Of a DNA stretch of 64,000 nt, positions 50,215 to 57,088 are shown piece by piece. The notes below the pieces were generated by a model that was not told the origin of the DNA, ran no database searches, and saw only the letters and a program-made list of their open reading frames with translations. Each line of letters begins with the position of its first letter. The first letter of the stretch is position 1. Both the position numbers and the translations under genes were made by a program. This stretch comes from Flavobacteriales bacterium (GTDB lineage Bacteria > Bacteroidota > Bacteroidia > NS11-12g > UBA9320), in assembly GCA_020635395.1 (NCBI GenBank), contig JACJZV010000001.1, forward strand, positions 992,001 through 1,056,000, given 5' to 3'.

Positions 50215-50472
50215 ATGAAAAATACAATGAGAACAACAATAATAATAATAATAATAATAATATTTTGCGTGCTTGGTTCGTTGCAACTGCACGCTCAATG
50301 TACCGAATGCCCTAAAGATAAAGGCATTAGCACCAACCCTGCCAATCCGGAAAATTGTGAAGGGGCGGACATCAATGGAACACCTATCAACTGGCGGATA
50401 GAAAAACCTGTCAGGTCTTTACCTCACAAAAGCAAATCTATAATAGCCACAATGAGCAAGCGAAAACCATAA
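50215..50472 (+). CDS. Small secreted cysteine protein, copy 3, end altered by the repeat
   Basis: An 85-residue ORF. The signal peptide has a run of eight isoleucines encoded by AAT-phase triplets, then CVLGSLQLHAQCTECP and GISTNPANPENCEGAD as in the other copies. Instead of NNGTVKL it goes on INGTPINWRIEK and then crosses the half palindrome at 50402-50426 (PVRSLPHKS) and runs antisense into the next gene. The tail after RIEK is thus not native. It shows what the full-length ancestor looked like just beyond GT. Confidence 0.5.
   Translation: MKNTMRTTIIIIIIIIFCVLGSLQLHAQCTECPKDKGISTNPANPENCEGADINGTPINWRIEKPVRSLPHKSKSIIATMSKRKP
50238..50261. repeat. (AAT)8 microsatellite in a signal peptide
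   Basis: Eight AAT units, read as ATA isoleucine codons in the small secreted protein copy 3. Copies 1 and 2 have no such run. Confidence 0.9.
50402..50426. repeat. Half palindrome at the right edge of the lipoprotein array
   Basis: AAAACCTGTCAGGTCTTTAC (50403-50422) equals the right arm of the hairpin at 47001-47041, and CTCA after it mirrors the TGAG before that hairpin. The TCA at 50424 is the stop of the membrane-protein gene on the minus strand. Together the two loci frame the array with a 21-bp direct repeat. Confidence 0.85.
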
Positions 50473-50891
50473 GTCCAAAAATCGTTGCTGGTAAACTTGT
50501 TGTTTCGTATTCCAATTAACAAAAAGGCTATTAGTGCCAACAGAACAAGCCCTCCGGTGCTTGAATAGCCCAAACCTGTCCATTTCATTCGTTTAAAAAG
50601 AAATGAAAGAATAAGAATTCCAGCCGTTATGTAGCCCAAAATCAATACAAGTTTGAAAGGGTTTCTAAACTCTTTGCTTATAAAGAAAGGATACACAAAA
50701 AGGCACAGGGCGGTCAACCCCAAAAAACCTATCATTAGCATTTCGTTGCCAAATTTCCAGTGCATAATTTTGAATGAATGGCCAATAATGAGCAAAATAA
50801 TACTGCCAATTTCGGCACCAATAAATATTTTTTTCGATTTTTCTAAACCACTGTTTTCCGACGAAAAATCATCCAAAATTTCATTTTCCAT
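50424..50891 (-). CDS. Membrane protein with GldL-like helices
   Basis: A 155-residue integral membrane protein with four or five hydrophobic helices. The segment GHSFKIMHWKFGNEMLMIGF (about 37-56) resembles the FKIMHWPGA-type turn between the two helices of GldL and of related short membrane proteins in Bacteroidota. It lacks GldL's long cytoplasmic part, so it is a relative at best. An acidic N-terminal tail (1-18) is cytoplasmic. It overlaps engB by 11 bp at its start. Its stop is the first triplet of the half palindrome. Confidence 0.8.
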   Translation of the reverse strand: MENEILDDFSSENSGLEKSKKIFIGAEIGSIILLIIGHSFKIMHWKFGNEMLMIGFLGLTALCLFVYPFFISKEFRNPFKLVLILGYITAGILILSFLFKRMKWTGLGYSSTGGLVLLALIAFLLIGIRNNKFTSNDFWTYGFRLLIVAIIDLLL

Positions 50892-51486
50892 TGTTTAAAA
50901 TAAGTTGGGTAATAAACTTTAAAATTTCCTCTTTACCTGCATGACTTTGGCTGCTTGATACAAAAAATTCGGGCAATTCTTCCCAACCCTGTTTATACAT
51001 GGCAGCTTTAAAAAGCTCAATGTTATTTGCCAAAGCAGTCGGTTTCATTTTATCTGCTTTTGTGAAAATGATTTGAAACGGAATTTGCTTAACTCCGCAC
51101 CATTCTACAAATTCTAAATCAATATTTTGGGGTTCTAACCGACAGTCAATCAGTATAAATGCCGAAAAAAGATTTTTACGTTCGCACAAATAATTCATAA
51201 TCATGTCGCTGAATTTGGCTTTTTTCTTGCTCGAAACCTCTGCAAAACCATAACCCGGTAAGTCAACCAAGAGCCAGTTTTCATCAATCAAAAATTGATT
51301 TATAAGCTGTGTTTTTCCAGGTTTGCTGCTGGTTTTGGCCAAATGTTTTTGGTTGGCCAACATGTTTATGAGGCTTGATTTTCCTACATTCGACCGCCCA
51401 ATAAAAGCAAATTCGGGGGTGTCGGTTTCTTTCATTTGCTCAAGCGTAGCAGAAGATTTAATAAACTTTGCCGATTTAATTGTCAT
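50881..51486 (-). CDS. engB: Ribosome-biogenesis GTPase EngB/YsxC
   Basis: An essential GTPase of the TrmE-Era-EngA-EngB group that helps assemble the large ribosomal subunit. G1 is GRSNVGKSSLIN (about 30-41), G3 DLPGYG, G4 TKAD, and the switch region KPGKTQLIN. 201 residues is standard. It is divergent from ubiE, and an exact minus-strand -7 element precedes it. The downstream membrane gene overlaps by 11 bp. Confidence 0.96.
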   Translation of the reverse strand: MTIKSAKFIKSSATLEQMKETDTPEFAFIGRSNVGKSSLINMLANQKHLAKTSSKPGKTQLINQFLIDENWLLVDLPGYGFAEVSSKKKAKFSDMIMNYLCERKNLFSAFILIDCRLEPQNIDLEFVEWCGVKQIPFQIIFTKADKMKPTALANNIELFKAAMYKQGWEELPEFFVSSSQSHAGKEEILKFITQLILNNGK

Positions 51487-51497
51487 AACGATATTTG

Positions 51498-51505
51498 CAA
51501 ACTTA
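51498..51505 (-). promoter_or_regulatory. -7 element for engB
   Basis: On the minus strand TAAGTTTG (TAnnTTTG) ends 11 nt before the engB ATG. The closest TTG upstream gives a 15-bp spacer, shorter than usual. Confidence 0.4.
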
Positions 51506-51528
51506 ATTTATTCTCTAAAACAATAGCG

Positions 51529-52260
51529 TTGCAAGCAACTAAAACAGAAGTAAAACCGTATAATACTTCGGCCAGCAAAAGCCGCGAAGTGGAGCAGATG
51601 TTTGATAGCATTTCGCACAAATATGATTTTTTGAATCATTTTTTATCAATGGGCATTGACAAAATTTGGCGTAAAAAGGCCATTTCTAAGTTGAACGAAA
51701 TAAAACCCAAAAAGATATTGGATGTGGCCACAGGTACTGCCGATTTGGCCATTGCAGCCAACGTATTAAAACCCACAGAGGTAATAGGCGTAGATTTATC
51801 AGAAAACATGTTGAACGTTGGAAGAAAAAAGCTGGCTGAGTTGGGTCTTAATCATATTAAACTACAAAAGGGAGATAGCGAAAATTTGCCCTTTGCCAAC
51901 GACGAGTTTGATGCTATCACCGTTGGTTTTGGAGTAAGAAACTATCAAAATTTAGAAACCGGATTATCCGAAATGCGTCGTGTTTTAAGGCCTGGAGGCA
52001 AATTGGTGGTGTTGGAATTTTCAAAACCGTCCACTTTTCCAATAAAGCAGTTGTTTAACTTTTATTCAAAATACATTTTGCCATTGTGGGGCAAAATTTT
52101 CAGCGGTAGCAAAGAGGCATACACTTATTTGCCCGAATCAGTAAAACATTTTCCGGAAGGTGAAAATTTTTTACGAATTTTGAAGAGTTGTGGATACCAC
52201 AATTGTGTGCACACCCGTTTAACTTTTGGCATTTGTTCTATATATGAAGCGAGTAAATAA
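51529..52260 (+). CDS. ubiE: Demethylmenaquinone/ubiquinone C-methyltransferase
   Basis: It methylates demethylmenaquinone to menaquinone, the respiratory quinone of this phylum (menG role). The ORF runs back over engB, so I place the start at TTG 51529 (read MQATKTEVKPYN), which fits homologue length. SAM motif ILDVATGTADLAIAA (about 65-79), LSENMLNVGRKKL, and the post-motif VGFGVRNYQNLETGL are typical; FSKPSTFPIKQLFNFYSKY is the family's C-terminal signature. porT overlaps its end by 17 bp, a conserved neighbour in Bacteroidota. Confidence 0.94.
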   Translation: MQATKTEVKPYNTSASKSREVEQMFDSISHKYDFLNHFLSMGIDKIWRKKAISKLNEIKPKKILDVATGTADLAIAANVLKPTEVIGVDLSENMLNVGRKKLAELGLNHIKLQKGDSENLPFANDEFDAITVGFGVRNYQNLETGLSEMRRVLRPGGKLVVLEFSKPSTFPIKQLFNFYSKYILPLWGKIFSGSKEAYTYLPESVKHFPEGENFLRILKSCGYHNCVHTRLTFGICSIYEASK

Positions 52261-52948
52261 TATTAGCATAAAAATAGTTGTCGTGGTTTTGGTATTAATC
52301 TCAAAATCATTGACTTATGCCCAAGAAATAAACCCTACGTATGATTTGCAACGGGTTCATTTTGGTTTTTCGATTATTGGAAATTACGGCAAACTAAAAT
52401 ACAATACAGCACCTAATTTTTTGGATGTGGACACGCTTCAGCAGATAAATACACTTAGTTTTCCTGGTTTTGGAGTGGGAGGAATAATGAATGTGAGAAT
52501 TAATAAATACTTTGATTTTCGCACAATGGTAAATATCCAATTTGTAGAAAGACATCTTCAGTATGTGTTTAAAGGGGGTGAAGAGCGAATTGCCAAAATC
52601 AACTCAACGTATATGGAAATCCCAGTGCAGATAAAGCACAAATCCAAAAGATCGCACAACAAACGTATGTATTGGGTGGCCGGCATGACCTATAGGTATG
52701 ATTTTGCCTCGGATATTGACACAGATAGAAGCAATACAAAACCCATAGTGGCACTATATCCGGGCACTTTTAGCTACGATATTGGAGCTGGTTTAGACTT
52801 ATATTACGAATTCTTTAAATTTTCTCCCGAAATAAGAATCAGCAACGGTTTGGGAAATTCGTTAGTTCCCGACCCATTTATCTATGCTTCATCACTTTCT
52901 CGAATTTCGCCAAAACTCATACAGTTTATTCTGCATTTTGAGGGGTAG
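52244..52948 (+). CDS. porT: Type IX secretion/gliding outer-membrane protein PorT
   Basis: A 234-residue outer-membrane beta-barrel from ATG 52244 (MKRVNNISIK), with a signal peptide ending LTYAQ. Strands alternate through the protein, for example QRVHFGFSIIGNY at the start and LIQFILHFEG at the end. The position directly after ubiE, with overlap, and the motif RHLQYVF fit PorT/SprT, a component of the T9SS that exports adhesins and enzymes. The barrel proteins are divergent, so synteny weighs as much as sequence. gldD, gldM and gldN are also in this window. Confidence 0.8.
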   Translation: MKRVNNISIKIVVVVLVLISKSLTYAQEINPTYDLQRVHFGFSIIGNYGKLKYNTAPNFLDVDTLQQINTLSFPGFGVGGIMNVRINKYFDFRTMVNIQFVERHLQYVFKGGEERIAKINSTYMEIPVQIKHKSKRSHNKRMYWVAGMTYRYDFASDIDTDRSNTKPIVALYPGTFSYDIGAGLDLYYEFFKFSPEIRISNGLGNSLVPDPFIYASSLSRISPKLIQFILHFEG

Positions 52949-54067
52949 ATGAAGTTTGATTTACTAAAAAAAGATAAAAAATCATCGGCTCGAGCTGGCG
53001 TTTTGCATGCCCCTCATGGCACAATAGAAACACCAATTTTTATGCCTGTTGGCACTCAAGGCACCGTAAAAGCTGTTGGACAGAATAGCCTGAAAAGCGA
53101 GGTAAATGCCCCCATAATTTTGGGCAATACCTATCATCTTTTTCTACGTCCCGGAATAGAACTGTTAGAACAAGCTGGAGGCCTTCATAAATTTATGAAT
53201 TGGGATAGAAACATACTTACCGATAGTGGCGGTTATCAGGTTTATTCTATAAGCGATCAAAGAAAAATAAAAGAGGAGGGAGTTGTTTTTAAAAGTCATA
53301 TCGATGGCTCAAAGCATCTTTTTACACCTGAAAATGTCATCGATATTCAGCGGTACATCGGAGCTGATATTATCATGGCATTTGATGAGTGCACCCCCTA
53401 TCCGTGCGAATATCAATATGCTGCAAACTCCATGCGTATGACCCACAGGTGGCTGGACAGGTGTTTTGAGCAAATGGATAAAACCGAACCAAAGTATGGA
53501 CACAATCAAAGCCTTTTTCCAATAGTTCAAGGCAGTGTTTTTCCAGAATTAAGAAAACAAAGTGCCGAGTATATTGCATCAAAAACCGCCGACGGCTATG
53601 CCATTGGAGGCCTGAGTGTGGGAGAACCGCACGAAGAAATGTATGAAATGACCGACTTGGTATGCGGAATTTTGCCAACAGACAAACCACGATATTTAAT
53701 GGGCGTTGGCACTCCGGCCAATATATTGGAGTGTATAGCTTTAGGCATTGATATGTTTGATTGTGTTATGCCCACTCGCAACGCCCGAAACGGTCAGTTG
53801 TTTACCAAAGAAGGGATAATAAACATACGCAATAAAAAGTGGGAAAATGATTTTAGTGCGGTTGATGATGAGTTGACCCCCAACTATTCAAAGGCATATT
53901 TAAGACATTTAACGATTTGTAAAGAACATTTGGCTTCTCAAATAGCCAGCACTCATAATCTTTCATTCTATTTGTGGCTTGTTCGTGAGGCCAGAAAACA
54001 CATATTAGCCGATGATTTTGTAGAATGGAAAAATATAATGGTTAAAAAAGTAACAAAAAGACTATAA
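52949..54067 (+). CDS. tgt: Queuine/preQ1 tRNA-ribosyltransferase
   Basis: It exchanges guanine 34 of GUN-anticodon tRNAs for the queuosine precursor. Conserved sites: TDSGGYQVYS (about 90-99), IMAFDECTPYP, FPIVQGSVFPELR, YAIGGLSVGEP and the nucleophile region MFDCVMPTRNARNG (about 269-282). The usual zinc site CxCxxC before the YSKAYLRHL segment is absent; the protein reads AVDDELTPNYSKAYLRHL there, though the histidine in STHN remains. I believe this form is common in Bacteroidota. It starts right after porT with no gap. Confidence 0.95.
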   Translation: MKFDLLKKDKKSSARAGVLHAPHGTIETPIFMPVGTQGTVKAVGQNSLKSEVNAPIILGNTYHLFLRPGIELLEQAGGLHKFMNWDRNILTDSGGYQVYSISDQRKIKEEGVVFKSHIDGSKHLFTPENVIDIQRYIGADIIMAFDECTPYPCEYQYAANSMRMTHRWLDRCFEQMDKTEPKYGHNQSLFPIVQGSVFPELRKQSAEYIASKTADGYAIGGLSVGEPHEEMYEMTDLVCGILPTDKPRYLMGVGTPANILECIALGIDMFDCVMPTRNARNGQLFTKEGIINIRNKKWENDFSAVDDELTPNYSKAYLRHLTICKEHLASQIASTHNLSFYLWLVREARKHILADDFVEWKNIMVKKVTKRL

Positions 54068-54069
54068 AA

Positions 54070-54432
54070 ATGAATCCGGAAGAGATATACAACAGAACCG
54101 ATACCCTCGTGCAGGCTTGTTTAAAAGTAGCAATGGTATTGCCGGCAGAAAGCACCATGGCTACCTTTGCCCGAGTAGAATTGGTAAGATACGCCTCTGA
54201 ACTTGGTATAAAATCGAGAGGTTTGATGGTAGGCCAACTCAGCGAAATATTTGTTGAACGCCTCAGCAAAGCGGCAGACGCTGCCAATGGGTGTGCGTTT
54301 TGGTTGGAATATATTTTAACCAATAATATTTTTCCAAAACCCGACATAATCATTCCTTTAAAAGAAGAAAGTGACGCAATGGCAAAGCTTTTTTTAGCCA
54401 GCCTCAAAAACGCAAAAAACAAATTGGATTAA
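54070..54432 (+). CDS. Four-helix-bundle (S23/IVP-like) protein
   Basis: A 120-residue all-helical protein. VAMVLPAESTMATFARVELV (about 20-39) followed by VRYASELGIKSRG and FVERLSKAADAANGCAFWLE fits the four-helix proteins related to the 23S rRNA intervening-sequence protein: LP, then LvR-as, then F-xRLs-A...fWLE. Such proteins sit as small genes in many Bacteroidota genomes with unknown role. It lies 2 bp after tgt and 13 bp before the LptF/G gene, so it is part of that transcript. Confidence 0.6.
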   Translation: MNPEEIYNRTDTLVQACLKVAMVLPAESTMATFARVELVRYASELGIKSRGLMVGQLSEIFVERLSKAADAANGCAFWLEYILTNNIFPKPDIIIPLKEESDAMAKLFLASLKNAKNKLD

Positions 54433-54445
54433 GCCCTACTGAGCG

Positions 54446-55531
54446 GTGATAAAAAAAATTGACTGGTATATCATTAAAAAGTTTTTGGGAAGTTTCGCAC
54501 TTACCCTCGGTCTTTTTACGGTAATTATCATTGTTTTTGATGTGGCCGAAAAGGTGGATGACTTTGTGCAAAAACAAGTTCCATTTAAGGAGATTATAAA
54601 CGACTATTACCTCAATTTTGTACCTTTCTTACTCAATCTTTTCAGCCCAATATTTGTTTTTATAACAGTCATTTTTTTTACCTCAAAATTGGCTTCAAAG
54701 TCAGAGATTATAGCCATTTTGTCATCAGGGGCTTCCTATTTTAGACTGCTCCGACCGTATATGATTACTGCCATAATCATTGCACTTTTTTCATTTGTAC
54801 TCAATGCATGGATTATTCCTCGTGCCGATAAAGTCAGGGTGCGTTTTGAAAATAAATGGATTCGCGAATTGCAACACGAAAGCAAGCGTGACATAGTACA
54901 GCAATTGGTGCCGGGCGTATTTATGTCGTTGCAGAGTTTCAACTACATTGACAGCCTTGGATACAACATTCAGCTTGATAAAATTGAAAACGGAAGTGTT
55001 AAATCCAGACTTTTTGGAAATAGGGTAAGATGGAATCCGGAGGTTAATAAATGGAGAATTTACGACTACCGAATAAGAGAATTTGACAAAACCGGCAACA
55101 TAACCTCCATCAAGTCGGGCAACAGTTTAGATACGGTTATTCCGTTTAATCCTGATGATTTTTTTAGACGGCAAGATGACGTGCAGTCTTTCAATTTAAA
55201 TGAATTAAACAAGTACATAGAACTTGAAAAATTTAGAGGTACGGGCCAATCTTTTTTTTATGAAACAGAAAAACAGAAACGGTTTGTTGGGCCTTTTTCG
55301 ATGCTAATTTTAACCTTTATTGGGGTTTGTGTTTCATCCATAAAATCGAGAAGAGGCGTTGGGTGGAATTTGGCCAAAGGCATTCTTCTCAGTTTTACTT
55401 ATTTATTCATCATTCAGTTTTTTACTTCAATGGGGTCTAGTGGCACCATGCTTCCCGCATTGGCCGTTTGGATTCCGAATGTGATATTTATTTTTGTCGG
55501 AATATGGCTCTATGCAAATACTCAAAAATAA
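54446..55531 (+). CDS. LptF/LptG-family permease
   Basis: A 361-residue inner-membrane subunit of the lipopolysaccharide transporter, the pump that hands LPS to the Lpt bridge. GTG start at 54446. Helices at about 12-35, 56-80, 100-125 form the first membrane block, the beta-jellyroll periplasmic domain spans about 130-260, and three helices follow (285-300, 310-335, 340-357). FTSKLASKSEIIAILSSGAS (about 73-92) is the coupling-helix region that meets the LptB ATPase. Which of F or G it is cannot be said without the paralogue. Confidence 0.9.
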   Translation: MIKKIDWYIIKKFLGSFALTLGLFTVIIIVFDVAEKVDDFVQKQVPFKEIINDYYLNFVPFLLNLFSPIFVFITVIFFTSKLASKSEIIAILSSGASYFRLLRPYMITAIIIALFSFVLNAWIIPRADKVRVRFENKWIRELQHESKRDIVQQLVPGVFMSLQSFNYIDSLGYNIQLDKIENGSVKSRLFGNRVRWNPEVNKWRIYDYRIREFDKTGNITSIKSGNSLDTVIPFNPDDFFRRQDDVQSFNLNELNKYIELEKFRGTGQSFFYETEKQKRFVGPFSMLILTFIGVCVSSIKSRRGVGWNLAKGILLSFTYLFIIQFFTSMGSSGTMLPALAVWIPNVIFIFVGIWLYANTQK

Positions 55532-55532
55532 A

Positions 55533-56114
55533 ATGAAAAGAACTCAAAAGTACATTCTGCCAATCATTGGGGTTGTTGTTTTATTTGGTTCATGCCAAAA
55601 GTACACTCCAAAACCACATGGATTCCCCAAAATTGAATTTCCAAAAAAGGAATATTCAAAATTTGATGAAGGTTGTTCTTACACGTTTGATATTCCGAGT
55701 TATGCCATTGCAGAGCGAGATACACATGAATCGGCCTTGCCTTGCTGGTTTAATATTCGGATTCCGCAATTTGGAGCTACAGTTTATCTGAGCTACAGAC
55801 ATTTGCAGAGTTTAGAAGATTTAGACACCCTTAGAGAAGAAGCGTTTAAGTTGGCTAATAGAAACAATATAAAAGCCGATGCCATTGAAGATCAAGTTTT
55901 TGCAGACTCGGCACATCAAACCTTTGGTATGACCTACGACTTGCTTGGACCGTCCGCTACACCGTTCAATTTTTATCTAACCGACGTAAAGAAGCATTAT
56001 TTAAGAGGTTCTTTTTACTTTGATTATAAAACAAATCAAGATTCCGTTGCACCCATTTATTCATTTCTTAAAGAAGATTTGCAGGTGCTTCTAAAAACCC
56101 TCGAGTGGAAATAA
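55533..56114 (+). CDS. gldD: Gliding-motility lipoprotein GldD
   Basis: A 193-residue lipoprotein from ATG 55533 (MKRTQKYILPIIG), with lipobox LFGSCQ. The mature start YTPKPHGFPKIEFPKKEY is the GldD family signature. GldD is required for gliding and type IX secretion, but its biochemical step is not known. It starts 1 bp after the LptF/G stop. Confidence 0.93.
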   Translation: MKRTQKYILPIIGVVVLFGSCQKYTPKPHGFPKIEFPKKEYSKFDEGCSYTFDIPSYAIAERDTHESALPCWFNIRIPQFGATVYLSYRHLQSLEDLDTLREEAFKLANRNNIKADAIEDQVFADSAHQTFGMTYDLLGPSATPFNFYLTDVKKHYLRGSFYFDYKTNQDSVAPIYSFLKEDLQVLLKTLEWK

Positions 56115-56122
56115 ATAGAGTC

Positions 56123-57088
56123 TTATTTTACCCTCAGGTTCTGATTTATCTGCAATGGAGTAGATTCTTTTATGCCGTTTAGCTTGCAGATTTTTGAGAC
56201 GGTGGTTCCGTATTTTCGACTAATCGCCCAAAGTGTTTCTCCTTTTTTTACTTTGTGATAAACTTTTGAAGACTTTGTTTTAGTTGAAGATGTGGTGGAA
56301 GTTGAGGTTGTTGTGGCCGGTTTTGTTGGATAGTTAAAATCGCTGATGCTGATATATACCGAATCCACTTTTAACTGTTTGTCGGTGAAAGAGATGATTT
56401 TGTTGGGATCCAATTGTCTGCCTTTGTATAAAGTTTCAAAATGCAGATGTGAACCAGTAGATCTACCAGTGTTGCCACCAAGACCGATAATTTGCCCGGC
56501 AGAAACCGTTTGGTTTGGAATAACCCATCGCTCCGAAAGATGCCCGTAAAGTGTTTCTAAACCGTTGTAATGTCTTATAACCACATAGTTTCCGTAGCCA
56601 CCAGCATTATATTTCGCTATTCGCACAACACCGTCAAAAGCCGCATACACTGGGTCTCCGGTTTCCAAATCTATATCCACTCCTTTGTGCATTCTATGAT
56701 ACCTCCAACCAAAATTGCTTGTAAGGTCGCCAGGGCAAGGGTGGTGGTAGTCGCAGCCAGACTCAACCAGTCCCAAAGTAATTCCGATAAGGCTATCCAT
56801 TCCGGCCAATTTGGGCTGATCTACATTTAACGAATCCCAACTATGACCGTATAAGTGAGAGCATGGAATAAGTGAAGAATCATAAGCCCACCAACCTTCA
56901 TAGTCGGACAAATTTATGTCCTCATCGGCAAAACCATTGTCGTAGCTTTCGCCATAATCTTCGTCATAATTCTCTAAATCCTCATTGTCGTTTTCGTTCG
57001 CATCCTCATCTTGGGCAAAGGCCGCATTGGCAAAGGCAAAAAAGCCCAACAGAAAAATTATGTATTTATTTACTTTCAAAGTGCTCAA
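56123..57088 (-). CDS. Exported M23 peptidase with LysM domain
   Basis: A 321-residue murein hydrolase. Signal peptide (1-26, ending AAFAQ), then an acidic stretch (DEDANENDNEDLENYDEDYG). The M23 (LytM) domain is at about 110-220: GWRYHRMHKGVDI gives the first zinc ligands, LYGHLSE and GSHLHFETLYKG the later histidines. The LysM domain at about 276-320 (VKKGETLWAISRKYGTT) binds glycan. All catalytic histidines appear present. It overlaps the 3' end of ribF by 23 bp. Confidence 0.93.
   Translation of the reverse strand: MSTLKVNKYIIFLLGFFAFANAAFAQDEDANENDNEDLENYDEDYGESYDNGFADEDINLSDYEGWWAYDSSLIPCSHLYGHSWDSLNVDQPKLAGMDSLIGITLGLVESGCDYHHPCPGDLTSNFGWRYHRMHKGVDIDLETGDPVYAAFDGVVRIAKYNAGGYGNYVVIRHYNGLETLYGHLSERWVIPNQTVSAGQIIGLGGNTGRSTGSHLHFETLYKGRQLDPNKIISFTDKQLKVDSVYISISDFNYPTKPATTTSTSTTSSTKTKSSKVYHKVKKGETLWAISRKYGTTVSKICKLNGIKESTPLQINQNLRVK

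Noticed and set aside
47213..50472. Polymorphic toxin with immunity genes
   Set aside because: The repeats are lipoproteins and small secreted proteins without any toxin domain; repetition alone is not enough.
51436..51528. Extended N-terminus of UbiE
   Set aside because: It is antisense to the start of engB and unlike homologues.
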